Part shown: positions 1 to 7,855 of the stretch, in pieces
Numbering within the stretch: position 1 is the first letter of the stretch
Layout of the letters: each line of letters starts with the position of its first letter
Source: Phaeobacter sp. B1627
GTDB taxonomy: Bacteria > Pseudomonadota > Alphaproteobacteria > Rhodobacterales > Rhodobacteraceae
Length of the DNA: 32,326 nt
Assembly: GCF_006265095.1 (NCBI RefSeq)
Contig: NZ_VCNK01000017.1
Span: 1 to 32,326, forward strand
Direction: 5' to 3'
Program-made: the position numbers and the translations under genes
Notes under the pieces: model-generated
What the model saw: only the letters and a program-made list of their open reading frames with translations
The model's database searches: none
Told to the model about the DNA's origin: nothing

Positions 1-258
1 GTGCCGGGACCGGTGGCGGGCATGTTCTTCTACCTGTACCTCATCGTAGATATCTTTAGTCGGAAGATCGTCGGCTGGGAGGTTCATGACCGAGAAGCCT
101 CAGACCCGGCCGCGACGCTGATCCGACAGGCGGTCCTGGCCGAGGGCTGCATCACCCGGCCGCTGGTCTTGCATGCGGACAACGGCAGCCCAATGAAGGG
201 CGCCACGATGAAGGTGACAATGGAGAAGTTGGGCATCACGGTGTCCTACACCCAATAG
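1..258 (+). pseudogene. IS3-family transposase fragment (middle of the DDE integrase domain)
   Basis: The frame is open from the first base, so the 5' part lies outside the window or is lost. It reads as the central rve/DDE region of an IS3-family OrfB. The block around residues 10-27 (LYLIVDIFSRKIVGW) carries the first catalytic Asp, and LHADNGSPMKG near residue 57 carries the second. Homology stops at about base 252, where family members continue into the segment holding the catalytic Glu. Here the frame instead meets a TAG at 256-258 and the sequence changes character. The enzyme therefore lacks its third catalytic residue and its C-terminal third and cannot be active. The break coincides with the start of the IS66-type DNA that follows. 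Function call is secure; the exact junction is not. Confidence 0.85.
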
Positions 259-280
259 GCACATTCCCGGGAGTGGAACG

Positions 281-448
281 ATGAGCGAACCGGCCCTGAC
301 CCTAAACGGCAGGGCGGGACGGACTGTCTTTGCCTGTCTTCATGGAATGGTGCCTCAGCCGGGCCAGCTTCTCGCAGCCCCTGTGTGCAACACCTTGCGT
401 CCGGTTGGCGGGCGGAGGCCGATACCCCATGAGGAAAATTTGAAATGA
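281..448 (+). CDS. Possible 55-residue leader protein coupled to the IS66 transposase
   Basis: An ATG at 281 opens a frame of 55 codons ending in a TGA that overlaps the tnpC start as ATGA (445-448). A purine-rich GGGAGTGG lies just upstream (270-277), about the right distance for a ribosome binding site. The protein begins MSEPALTLNG, is rich in Arg, Gly and Pro, and matches no family I recognise; it does not resemble IS66 TnpA or TnpB. The 4-base overlap suggests translational coupling to the transposase, but chance is possible for so short a frame in G+C-rich DNA. Confidence 0.35.
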   Translation: MSEPALTLNGRAGRTVFACLHGMVPQPGQLLAAPVCNTLRPVGGRRPIPHEENLK

Positions 449-2115
449 CCATCCAAGGGCCCGGCTGGCTGCCGGGCCAGCAGGAGACGGATGCCGGCGA
501 GCTGAGCCCTATTGGCCTTCTTTGCGACGGCATTCTCAGCGCTGTTCGCCAGCTTCCCAGCAGCCCTGAGGAAGCCACGGTTGAGATCGGCACGCGGATC
601 AGCAGCATTCTGTCGCTGTTCTCCGAGGCTGAAGGCGAAGTCCAGTCTGCCAAACGGCGTATCTCTGCGCTCAAGAGCGATCTGCGCCGGGTGACGGAGC
701 AACTGGCGGTGTTGCGTCAGGAGCATTTCGGGCAGAGCTCGGAAAAAGACCTTCGCGATCCCGCGGAAGAGGACCTTTGCCTCGCGCTTGAGGATGACCT
801 TGACGATGAACCGAAGGAAGAACCCAAGGGTAAGCGCCCACACAAAGTACCCGAGGACATCAAGGTCATCACAGTTGATCATTTCCCCGACGATATGAGT
901 TGCGGCACATGCGGGCATGATCTCAAGACGATCAAGCGTGAGGTGCGTGCCGGGAGCCTCCGCATCGTGCCGGAGCATGTGGTTTTGGTGAAAAACGCAT
1001 ATCACACCTGCGCGTGCAACCGCGGGATCTGCAAGGAGAATAAACCGGTGGCCGCGAAATCAAAACACTACATCATGACGAGGCGCGGTCTGGAACCGGG
1101 ATTTGCAGCCGAAGCTGCATGCCAGAAGTTCTTCGAGCATATCCCGCACTACCGGTTTGAGCGCCGGCTCAGAAACGCAAACTTCAATCTGGCCCGCCAA
1201 ACGATCGACAAGGGTGTTGCCCGCTTGGCTAAACACCTGTTGCCGGTCCAGGACGAGCTTCATGCGTATGTGCTTGCTGGTCATACCGCACAAATGGATG
1301 AGACCCCGGTGAAGGTTCAGGCGCCTGGAAAGGGAAAGTGCGACACCGGGTATTTCTGGGTGATCAATCGCGATGAGCGCGATTGGAATTCCGAAGCCCG
1401 GCCGGCAGTGGTGTATCGCTATGCCCATTCCCGTGCCGGCGCAGTTGCAGAGGAATTGCTTTCTGGCGCGTCGCTCCGTTTCCTGCAGACTGACGGTTAC
1501 TCGGGTTACAACTGTCTCTTTAAAGATAGCCGGGAGAATGACGGGCTGATGCCGGTGCGCTGCAATGCCCATGCGCGGCGCAAGTTTTTCGAGGCCCATC
1601 TGGCAACCAAGAGCAAGCTGGCAGCCAAGGTCGTGCAGATGTACCGCAAAATGTATGCCGTTGAAAAAGCGGCCAGAGGGCTGCCCCCGGAGGAGCGTAA
1701 ACAGTTGCGCCTCGAGAAAACCCTGCCCATCCTGACCGAACTCAAAGCCATCCTGACGAAACATCAGAATGACGCCACCGGGAAACTGAAGACGGCCATC
1801 AATTACACGCTAAACGCCTTTGACGGGCTGCAGCAGTTCGTGTTCGATGGCCGGCTTGAGATCGATAACAACGCGGTCGAACGCTGCATCCGCGGTATTG
1901 CTCTGACGAAGAAAAACTCCCTCTTCGCTGGATCCCACAAGGCGGCTGAAGTCTGGGCAACCTACTATTCGCTCATCGAAAGCGCGCGCCTGAACAAGGT
2001 CAATCCCCGCAGCTACCTGAACTGGGTGGTGCAGGAAATCGAGCGCACCCGCGGCGAGGTCGACTACGGTCAGCTGATGCCCTGGCACTGCCCGGTCGGC
2101 CGGATCGACGACTGA
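445..2115 (+). CDS. tnpC: IS66-family transposase (TnpC)
   Basis: A 556-residue transposase of about normal IS66 length. The N-terminal ~110 residues include a helical, charged stretch. A zinc-binding domain follows, with paired cysteines (CGTCGHDL near 152-159, then CACNRGIC near 189-196). The catalytic core has the expected DDE residues: Asp in QMDETPVKV (near 284), Asp in LQTDGYSGYN (near 350) and Glu in IDNNAVERCIRG (near 480). All motifs look intact, so the protein could be active. tnpA and tnpB partners are missing nearby; only the small frame at 281-448 precedes it. A strong hairpin follows the stop codon. The ATG at 445 overlaps the upstream stop, and homologues with a zf-IS66 domain commonly start about this far upstream of the zinc site. 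Confidence 0.93.
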   Translation: MTIQGPGWLPGQQETDAGELSPIGLLCDGILSAVRQLPSSPEEATVEIGTRISSILSLFSEAEGEVQSAKRRISALKSDLRRVTEQLAVLRQEHFGQSSEKDLRDPAEEDLCLALEDDLDDEPKEEPKGKRPHKVPEDIKVITVDHFPDDMSCGTCGHDLKTIKREVRAGSLRIVPEHVVLVKNAYHTCACNRGICKENKPVAAKSKHYIMTRRGLEPGFAAEAACQKFFEHIPHYRFERRLRNANFNLARQTIDKGVARLAKHLLPVQDELHAYVLAGHTAQMDETPVKVQAPGKGKCDTGYFWVINRDERDWNSEARPAVVYRYAHSRAGAVAEELLSGASLRFLQTDGYSGYNCLFKDSRENDGLMPVRCNAHARRKFFEAHLATKSKLAAKVVQMYRKMYAVEKAARGLPPEERKQLRLEKTLPILTELKAILTKHQNDATGKLKTAINYTLNAFDGLQQFVFDGRLEIDNNAVERCIRGIALTKKNSLFAGSHKAAEVWATYYSLIESARLNKVNPRSYLNWVVQEIERTRGEVDYGQLMPWHCPVGRIDD

Positions 2116-2122
2116 CAGGCTA

Positions 2123-2148
2123 TCACCGCCCCGCAAACGGGGCGGTGA
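2123..2148 (+). terminator. Hairpin terminator after tnpC
   Basis: Perfect 11-base-pair stem (TCACCGCCCCG / CGGGGCGGTGA) with a 4-base loop, eight bases after the tnpC stop and followed by CCATTTTT. Its position just inside the proposed element end is typical of IS66 elements. Confidence 0.75.
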
Positions 2149-2334
2149 CCATTTTTACACGGCCGGTACCTCATGTGAGGTTCCGGCCCAAAGCCGTGTC
2201 TGGACGGCTTCCCGGTGATACTTGCAAGTCTTCATAGCCCTAATCCGTTTAGCACTGCGCCCCCTTGTTCGGGCTCAGGCAGAAACTGGAACGAGTTCAG
2301 CGGCAAGCTCCAGTACAAGACCGCTCACCGCCTC

Positions 2335-2898
2335 CTAGGCTTGGTCCTGCGATGTCTTCCCGCGCAACTTGCGGGCCAGCGCGGACCCGCGGGCGGAGGC
2401 TTCCTGTGCCAGCAGCAGAAGGGCGATTTCCCGCATCTGATGCATGGCCAGATCGGCTTCGTCCTGCCCTAGCAGCATTGCAAGCTCAGCCGGTGCCGTG
2501 CAGTCGGCCAGTAGGCGCTTCAGCGCAGGTCCATTCTTTGATGCCTCGGCCCGGGCAATACAGATGTCGGTCATACCCGCCATCTCGGAGTGAAAAACCT
2601 CAACCGGCATGCTTGCTGTCTGCCTGGAATAACCGGCCTGCCGCTCGACATGGAGCTCCCGCTGCGCCGGGTCATAGGACATCATTAGCCCATCAAGCGA
2701 CACGTCCGATGCAATGGGATTTCCGAAGCGCTTGCGCAGGCTGAGCGCTTCGGCAAAGAGCACCAGCTGCAAAAGGCCGGCCTGCGGCAGATCGCAGGAA
2801 ATACGCTGGATGCCGCTGCGGCCGGCGTGCTTGTACTTGAGCGCGAGCCGGGCACCGCCGTCCTCCCGCGCCTCCTTCGAAAATATCTTTGCAGCCAT
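2335..2898 (-). CDS. Hypothetical protein, 187 residues
   Basis: I do not recognise a family. The protein starts MAAKIFSKEAREDGG, is charged and soluble-looking, and has no signal peptide or membrane segment. The middle (about 45-110) is mixed alpha/beta; the C-terminal third is helical and rich in Ala, Leu and Arg. An overlapping plus-strand frame exists at 2265-2744. I prefer the minus frame because it has a near-ideal promoter placed right at its ATG. There is no Shine-Dalgarno sequence, and the -10 hexamer ends seven bases before the start codon, so a leaderless message is likely. It stands alone between IS66 debris and mscS. Confidence 0.6.
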   Translation of the reverse strand: MAAKIFSKEAREDGGARLALKYKHAGRSGIQRISCDLPQAGLLQLVLFAEALSLRKRFGNPIASDVSLDGLMMSYDPAQRELHVERQAGYSRQTASMPVEVFHSEMAGMTDICIARAEASKNGPALKRLLADCTAPAELAMLLGQDEADLAMHQMREIALLLLAQEASARGSALARKLRGKTSQDQA

Positions 2899-2905
2899 GG
2901 CGCGG

Positions 2906-2933
2906 ATTATATGGAAAGCTGCCGGACCTTCAA
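2906..2933 (-). promoter_or_regulatory. Sigma-70-type promoter giving a probable leaderless transcript
   Basis: On the minus strand TTGAAG (2933-2928) and TATAAT (2911-2906) are separated by 16 bases. The -10 box is perfect and the -35 matches four of six positions. Transcription would start at about 2898, the A of the ATG for the 187-residue gene. Confidence 0.55.
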
Positions 2934-3294
2934 GCGGCGGCCGGAAGGTCCGGCGATGCTAGGCGGCCACGCGCCTAAGGTCAGGCAGCAGATGGAAGGC
3001 ACGTGTTTGCATGGGAGCACCCTTGGCCATTCCGGATTTTCCAGGCCACGCGGAAATGCGGTGTTCAGTGAAGGGGAATCGCGTGGTCCGTCTTTGATTG
3101 GAGCGATGGTCTTGTGAATGCGTGCTTGCAAGAAAATCTGCGGACCAGTCAATTTCCGGGGCCGATACACCGCTTACGCCGAAAAAGACCGAAACGGTTC
3201 AGGCGGCGGCCCCGCAAAGCGGCGTTTATGCCAAGGCGGGGGCGTCCCCCGCCTTGCGGCAGGGAACGGCCTTCGGGGGCTGAGGCAGCGCCGC
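2934..3294. other. Intergenic region with one strong hairpin
   Basis: No convincing gene is seen; several overlapping frames of 60-96 codons lack family resemblance and ribosome binding sites. The only clear structure is a perfect 11-base-pair stem with a 3-base loop at 3232-3256 (CAAGGCGGGGG-CGT-CCCCCGCCTTG). It lies 39 bases beyond the mscS stop on the minus strand, so it may end that transcript, although no T-run follows on either strand. Confidence 0.5.
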
Positions 3295-4101
3295 TCAGCC
3301 CTTTTTCTGGATTTCCACGCTATGGGGGTAGGGGATGGAAATACCCTCTGCATCAAAGGCTTCCTTGACGCCCTGGATCATCGCCCATTTCAGTTCCCAA
3401 TAGTCGTCGGCGTTGCACCACAGGCGGGTGGAGATATCGACGGAACTGTCGCCGAGGTTGGTGACACGCACCCAGGGGTCCGGATTGGCGAGCACGCGGG
3501 CGTCGGCCTCCGCCAGCCGCAGGATGACGGCCTTGGCCTGTTCGATATTGTCGCCGTAGTCGATGCCAAAGGTGATATCCAGGCGGCGGGTGGCATGGGC
3601 CGAGAAGTTGGTGATGATCGCGCCCCAGGCCTCGCCATTGGGGACGATCAGCTGCACGTTGTCGGGGGTGACCAGCTCGGTGAAAAACAGGTTCAGATCC
3701 CTGACCGTGCCGGCCGTGCCGCCGATGTCGACGTATTGACCCAGCTTGTAGGGGCGGAACAGGATCAGCATGAAACCGGCCGCCAGATTGCTGAGCGTGC
3801 CCTGCAGCGCCAGGCCGATGGCGAGGGTGGCAGCGCCCAGCATGGCGACAAGGCTGGTCGCCTCGATGCCAAAGATGCCGAGCACCGCGACCAGCACGAT
3901 CGCGAGCAGGACCCAGCGCACCACGCTGGCGGCAAAGCTGCCGAGGGTTTCGTCAATTTGCGGTGTCTTGTTGATCCGGGTGCGGACGGCGCTGGAAATC
4001 AGCCCGGCTGCCATCCACCCGAGGATCAACACCATCAATGCCTTGATACCATTCAGTACCAAGGGCCAGTATAAATAGGCCTGTTCAGTGAACTCTTCCA
4101 T
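3295..4101 (-). CDS. mscS: Small-conductance mechanosensitive channel, MscS family
   Basis: An inner-membrane channel that opens under membrane tension and releases solutes during hypo-osmotic shock. At 268 residues it is close to E. coli MscS (286). Three hydrophobic segments lie near 13-36, 58-82 and 88-110. The third is the Gly/Ala-rich pore helix (AMLGAATLAIGLALQG, about 86-101), followed by LSNLAAGFMLILFRPYKLGQYV, the start of the cytoplasmic beta domain with its typical FRPF/YxxGD-like signature. The C-terminal part forms the cytoplasmic cage. The ATG at 4101 is preceded by AAGGGACAAGACC on the minus strand, a good ribosome binding site. It lies 67 bases downstream of mscL on the same strand, so the two tension-gated channels are probably co-transcribed. 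Confidence 0.95.
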   Translation of the reverse strand: MEEFTEQAYLYWPLVLNGIKALMVLILGWMAAGLISSAVRTRINKTPQIDETLGSFAASVVRWVLLAIVLVAVLGIFGIEATSLVAMLGAATLAIGLALQGTLSNLAAGFMLILFRPYKLGQYVDIGGTAGTVRDLNLFFTELVTPDNVQLIVPNGEAWGAIITNFSAHATRRLDITFGIDYGDNIEQAKAVILRLAEADARVLANPDPWVRVTNLGDSSVDISTRLWCNADDYWELKWAMIQGVKEAFDAEGISIPYPHSVEIQKKG

Positions 4102-4168
4102 GGTCTTGTCCCTTGAAATGCGAAAACAGGAGCCCTCTGGCCCCTGTTCCTGTGTCAGTCTGTGGTGA

Positions 4169-4597
4169 TTATTTCTTCAGCGCGTCGCGGATTTCCAACA
4201 GAACGTCAAGCTCGGTCGGTCCGGCCGGAGCGGCCTCCGCGACCACGTCTTCCTGGGTGTCCATGGAGGCTTTGACCTTGTTGACGTAGCGCACCAGCAT
4301 GAACACGACAACGGCGATGATCAGGAAGTTGATCACGGCCATCAGGAAGGCCCCGTAGGCAAAGACGGCGGCCCCGGCTTCGCGGGCGGCTTCGAGCGAG
4401 GCATAGGGGCCGTCGCCGGCCAGCACGACGAAGTTGTTGGTAAAGTCGAGCCCGCCGGTGAAAAGACCGATGATCGGGTTGAGCAGATCGCCGACCATGG
4501 ATTTCACGATTGCGGTGAATGCGGCGCCGATAATGATGCCGACCGCCATGTCCATGACATTGCCCTTGGCAATGAATGCCTTGAATTCGTTAAACAT
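4169..4597 (-). CDS. mscL: Large-conductance mechanosensitive channel MscL
   Basis: A pentameric inner-membrane valve that opens at near-lytic tension. The 142-residue product begins [27 protein letters not shown], which contains the conserved N-terminal amphipathic helix and the first membrane helix (about 16-45). A periplasmic loop follows (about 55-78), then the second helix (about 79-105) and a charged C-terminal helix ending [10 protein letters not shown], as is usual. The frame is open a further 34 codons upstream, but the ATG at 4597 is chosen because it matches the family start and has GAGGAAGGGAAA just before it. Its pairing with mscS suggests a small osmotic-release operon. Confidence 0.96.
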   Translation of the reverse strand: MFNEFKAFIAKGNVMDMAVGIIIGAAFTAIVKSMVGDLLNPIIGLFTGGLDFTNNFVVLAGDGPYASLEAAREAGAAVFAYGAFLMAVINFLIIAVVVFMLVRYVNKVKASMDTQEDVVAEAAPAGPTELDVLLEIRDALKK

Positions 4598-4792
4598 CGA
4601 AGTTTCCCTTCCTCTATCCCTGCCGCAGCCTATGTGCGGCAAAATGTCCTGTAAACGCTGATATTTGCGCCTTTCAGGAAACGGTAGGGGGAAAATCACC
4701 GGGCAAATGGCGTTTCCGCTAGGGAAGGGCGGCGGGCTCTGTGGTCCTGTGCAGCGGTGGAGAAGGATCGGAAAGCCCGCCAGTTTCGGTCG

Positions 4793-5908
4793 CTACGACA
4801 GCAGGCTGCGTGGCGCGGTGACGTCGATCCCGAGCGCGGCGCCGACGGCGGCATAGGTGAGTTTTCCCGCGTGGATGTTGAGACCGTTCAGCAGGTGCGC
4901 ATCCTCCGCGCAGGCCTGTTTCCAGCCTTTGTCGGCCAGCGCGAGCATGAAGGGCAGGGTGGCGTTGCCGAGCGCCTGCGTCGAGGTGCGCGCAACCGCC
5001 CCCGGCATATTGGCGACACAGTAGTGCAGGATGCCGTCGACCTCGTAGATCGGATCCGCATGGGTCGTGGCGCGGGAGGTTTCAAAGCATCCGCCCTGAT
5101 CGATCGCCACGTCCACCAGCGCCGCACCGGGCTTCATTTCCGCGAGATCGGCGCGCGAGACCAGTTTCGGAGCAGCGGCCCCGGGGATCAGAACCGCCCC
5201 AATCACCATGTCGGCCTGGCGGATCAGTTCGCTCGTGGCGCCGGCGGTGGAGTAGCGGTTCTTGAAGGTCTTGCCAAAAACATCGTCGAGATACCGCAGC
5301 CGGGGCAGCGAACGGTCCAGAACCGTGACATCCGCGCCCATGCCGGCGGCGATCCGTGCCGCATGGGTGCCGACGACGCCGCCGCCGAGGACGACAACCC
5401 GCGCGGGCGCCACCCCCGGTACTCCGCCCATCAGGACGCCCAGACCGCCGTTTGCTTTCTGCAAGGTCCACGCGCCCACCTGCGGCGCCAGCCGGCCTGC
5501 GACCTCTGACATCGGCGCCAGCAAGGGCAATCCGCCGCGATCGTCGGTCACCGTCTCATAGGCAATGCAGGTGGCGCCGGATGCCAGCAAATCCTGGGTC
5601 TGGCGCGGATCAGGCGCCAGATGCAGATAGGTGAACAGCAGCTGACCTTCGCGCAGCATCTCGCGTTCGACCGCCTGTGGCTCCTTGACCTTGACGATCA
5701 TGTCGGCGCCGGCGAACACCTCTGCTGCGGTCTCATGCACCGCAGCCCCTGCGGCGATGTAGTCCTCATCTGTGAACCCCGCGCCGAGCCCCGCCCCGGA
5801 TTGGATCATGACCTGATGGCCGTGGGCCACCGCCTCCCGCGCGGCATCAGGCGTCAGCCCGACCCGAAATTCCTGCGGTTTGATTTCTGTGGGGCAGCCG
5901 ATTTTCAT
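4793..5908 (-). CDS. ald: Alanine dehydrogenase
   Basis: Catalyses NAD-dependent oxidative deamination of L-alanine to pyruvate and ammonium, mainly allowing alanine use as carbon and nitrogen source. At 371 residues it is exactly the family length. It begins MKIGCPTEIKPQEFRVGLTP, with the catalytic Lys in IVKVKEP (K75) and His in TYLHLAPD (H96). The NAD-binding Rossmann motif is VVLGGGVVGTHAA (about 172-184), and VDVAIDQGGCFETS (about 266-279) carries the conserved Asp. The frame stays open for over 550 codons upstream in antisense to neighbouring genes. The true start at 5908 is fixed by the family N-terminus and the site CCGAGGAGACAGGTCC before it. It is divergent from an Lrp-type regulator 141 bases away, the standard arrangement for regulated alanine catabolism. 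Confidence 0.97.
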   Translation of the reverse strand: MKIGCPTEIKPQEFRVGLTPDAAREAVAHGHQVMIQSGAGLGAGFTDEDYIAAGAAVHETAAEVFAGADMIVKVKEPQAVEREMLREGQLLFTYLHLAPDPRQTQDLLASGATCIAYETVTDDRGGLPLLAPMSEVAGRLAPQVGAWTLQKANGGLGVLMGGVPGVAPARVVVLGGGVVGTHAARIAAGMGADVTVLDRSLPRLRYLDDVFGKTFKNRYSTAGATSELIRQADMVIGAVLIPGAAAPKLVSRADLAEMKPGAALVDVAIDQGGCFETSRATTHADPIYEVDGILHYCVANMPGAVARTSTQALGNATLPFMLALADKGWKQACAEDAHLLNGLNIHAGKLTYAAVGAALGIDVTAPRSLLS

Positions 5909-5958
5909 GGACCTGTCTCCTCGGGGTGACGTTCCGACAGAGTGTCGCAGATCCGGAT

Positions 5959-5988
5959 TCAAATGTGCTGCTTCTTTGATCAAATGTG
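5959..5988. promoter_or_regulatory. Candidate Lrp-type operator between ald and its regulator
   Basis: The 9-base sequence TCAAATGTG occurs at 5959-5967 and again at 5980-5988, 21 bases apart, i.e. two helical turns on the same face. The second copy overlaps the palindrome TTTGATCAAA (5975-5984). The A/T-rich sites sit in the short divergent promoter region, where an Lrp/AsnC protein would be expected to bind. Confidence 0.5.
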
Positions 5989-6049
5989 AGCGGTGACATC
6001 GGGAGAATCTTCGAATATAGATGCCACACACGCAACAAAGGTGTAGTGA

Positions 6050-6511
6050 ATGGCGATGGATCAGTTGGATCGTCGAATCCTCGCGGTTTTGCAAAAGCAG
6101 GGCCGGATCTCGAATGCAGAGCTGAGCGAGGCGGTGAGCCTCTCGGCTTCGGCCTGTCACCGACGGGTGCAACGGTTGGAAAACGAGGGCTACATCCGCA
6201 AATACGTCGCGCTTCTGGATGCCCGCAAGCTGGGAGTGCCGACAACGGTTTTTGTGGAAATCACTCTGCAAACCCAGGCCGACGAAGTGCTGGACGCCTT
6301 CGAGAAGGCGGTGGCGCGGATACCGGATGTGCTGGAATGCCATCTGATGGCGGGCACGGCGGATTATATTCTCAAGGTGGTTGCCGAGAACACCGATGAC
6401 TTTGCCCGCATCCACCGGCAGCATCTGACGCGGCTGCCGGGGGTGGCGCAAATGCAAAGCAGCTTTGCCCTGCGTACGGTTTTCAAGACCACGGCGCTGC
6501 CGATCAGCTGA
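6050..6511 (+). CDS. Lrp/AsnC-family regulator, probable regulator of ald
   Basis: A 153-residue protein of standard Lrp length. The N-terminal winged helix-turn-helix spans about residues 5-60 (MDQLDRRILAVLQKQGRISN then LSEAVSLSASACHRRVQRLE). The C-terminal RAM ligand-binding domain spans about 70-145, with the typical LECHLMAGTADYILKV stretch. Family members form octamers or larger and sense amino acids. The divergent position next to ald, as in AldR-type pairs, makes alanine the likely effector; this is inference from context. ATGs at 6050 and 6056 are both possible starts; neither has a strong ribosome binding site. Confidence 0.92.
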   Translation: MAMDQLDRRILAVLQKQGRISNAELSEAVSLSASACHRRVQRLENEGYIRKYVALLDARKLGVPTTVFVEITLQTQADEVLDAFEKAVARIPDVLECHLMAGTADYILKVVAENTDDFARIHRQHLTRLPGVAQMQSSFALRTVFKTTALPIS

Positions 6512-6672
6512 GGACGCGCATCCGGTGGGCGGCTTCTGCACCGTGTGGGCGAGCGGACGAGATTTCAGTCGCCTGATGCTTGCTCGGGGCACCGATTGAG
6601 CGGCACAATGGGGCGGAACAGCACGGCAGGGTCGGCGGAGGCCACTCTTTTCGACCCAAGAGTCGACGCAAG

Positions 6673-6719
6673 TGGTGTGACCTGACACCAAAGAATTACA
6701 TGTCACCGGTATGCGGTGA
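6673..6719. promoter_or_regulatory. Two inverted repeats upstream of the polyphosphate kinase gene
   Basis: TGGTGT-6 bases-ACACCA at 6673-6690 is followed by TCACCG-5 bases-CGGTGA at 6703-6719. Their centres are about 29 bases apart, and they end 32 bases before the ppk2 start. The rest of the 240-base gap shows no gene. These could be operator sites for an unknown regulator; the half-sites do not match a Pho box. Confidence 0.35.
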
Positions 6720-6751
6720 TCAAAACCTGTTACAGTCAAAGGAGAAACAGT

Positions 6752-7669
6752 GTGAGCAGCGATCAGGAAAATACATCCTTCGAATGGCTGGAAGCCGAGC
6801 TGCAGGACACGCTGGACGAGGATTTCGAAATCGAATTCGCCGAGCCCATGCTGTCTATGGAGCTGCGCAAGATCTACCGGGCCCAGCACCCCGAGATGCT
6901 GGATCGCGAGGTTTATTTCCGCAACCTGCTGCGCCTGCAGGCCGAACTGATCAAGGTCCAGGATTGGGTCCAGCACACAGGGGCCAAAGTCTGCATCCTG
7001 TTCGAGGGCCGCGACAGTGCCGGCAAGGGGGGCGTCATCAAACGCATCACCCAGCGGCTCAATCCGCGGGTGGCCCGGGTGGTCGCCCTGCCGGCGCCCA
7101 GTCGCCGAGAGCAGAGCCAATGGTATTTCCAGCGCTACGTGCCACATCTGCCGGCCGCCGGAGAAATTGTCCTGTTCGACCGCTCCTGGTACAATCGCGC
7201 CGGTGTCGAACGTGTGATGGGCTTCGCCACGGATGATCAGGTCGAACAGTTCTTCCAGGACGTTCCCGAATTCGAACGCATGCTGGCGCGGTCCGGCATC
7301 ATCTTGCTGAAATACTGGTTCTCGATCACCGACGAAGAACAGCAACTGCGCTTCCTGATGCGCATCCACGATCCGATGAAACAGTGGAAACTGTCGCCAA
7401 TGGATCTGGAATCGCGCATCCGCTGGGAACAATATACCAAGGCCAAGGAGGATATGTTCTTCCGCACGAACATCCCTGAGGCGCCGTGGTATATCGTCGA
7501 AGGCAATGACAAGAAACGCGAACGTCTGAACTGCATCGAGCACCTGCTGACGCGCATTCCCTACCATGATGTGCCCAGCGAAAAAGTCGCGTTGCCGGAC
7601 CGGGAATACAATCCCGATTATGAACGTCGGGTGCTGCCGGACGAGCTCTACGTGCCAAAGATCTACTGA
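6752..7669 (+). CDS. ppk2: Polyphosphate kinase 2 (PPK2 family)
   Basis: Transfers phosphate between polyphosphate and nucleoside diphosphates or monophosphates. The 305-residue protein is about the size of a single-domain class I PPK2. It has the Walker A motif FEGRDSAGKGG (84-94), the Walker B motif LFDRSWYNRAGVE (141-153) and the family's C-terminal blocks WKLSPMDL and SRIRWEQYTKAKE. The frame opens at 6716, but GTG at 6752 is preferred because AAAGGAGA (6738-6745) lies at ideal spacing; the upstream residues do not resemble the family. It stands alone. The paired inverted repeats upstream suggest regulation. Whether it makes NTPs or polyphosphate cannot be told from sequence by eye. Confidence 0.93.
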   Translation: MSSDQENTSFEWLEAELQDTLDEDFEIEFAEPMLSMELRKIYRAQHPEMLDREVYFRNLLRLQAELIKVQDWVQHTGAKVCILFEGRDSAGKGGVIKRITQRLNPRVARVVALPAPSRREQSQWYFQRYVPHLPAAGEIVLFDRSWYNRAGVERVMGFATDDQVEQFFQDVPEFERMLARSGIILLKYWFSITDEEQQLRFLMRIHDPMKQWKLSPMDLESRIRWEQYTKAKEDMFFRTNIPEAPWYIVEGNDKKRERLNCIEHLLTRIPYHDVPSEKVALPDREYNPDYERRVLPDELYVPKIY

Positions 7670-7714
7670 GCGCCGGAAACTGATCCGACAGCAGCACAGA
7701 AGGACACATCCCCT

Positions 7715-7763
7715 TTCATCTTTTGAAAAATACCTCGGGGAGCGCGAGGGGCAGAGCCCCTCG
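7715..7763 (+). repeat. Roseobacter-type intergenic repeat, copy 1
   Basis: TTCATCTTTTGAAAAATACCTCGGGG is followed by a perfect stem-loop, CGAGGGGC-AGA-GCCCCTCG (7745-7763). The same head sequence and a similar G/C hairpin recur near 10181-10242, each time a few tens of bases after a plus-strand gene. The head is unlike coding DNA and the hairpin could end ppk2 transcription. The remaining 7764-7911 holds the short direct repeats noted separately and no convincing gene. Confidence 0.6.
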
Positions 7764-7855
7764 CCATACAGCCTCGCCAGATCGCCGCAACCAGCGGGAT
7801 CGCCGCCGCCAGTCTGGCCGACCCGGTCGGGTCCCGAGCGTGAAAGCCCCTGTGA

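Larger units (their letters stand above)
259..2158 (+). mobile_element. IS66-family insertion element (left end undetermined)
   Basis: This segment holds an IS66-type tnpC, its downstream hairpin and a T-rich stretch ending in TTAC at about 2158. IS66-family elements commonly end in ...TTAC just past such a hairpin (remembered family trait), so 2158 is proposed as the right end. I found no matching GTAA-type left end between 252 and 445, and the usual tnpA and tnpB genes are absent. The element may therefore be left-truncated or belong to a short subgroup. IS3 sequence stops at about 252, but the DNA right of 2158 does not read as the missing IS3 part, so this is not a simple insertion into that transposase. 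Confidence 0.55.

Noticed and set aside
3118-4074. A 318-codon plus-strand frame opposite mscS
   Set aside because: MscS pore and beta-domain motifs are on the minus strand; the plus frame lacks any family feature.
5909-7567. A minus-strand open frame running about 550 codons upstream of ald
   Set aside because: It is antisense to the Lrp-type regulator and ppk2, shows no family resemblance, and ald has a clear start and ribosome binding site at 5908.
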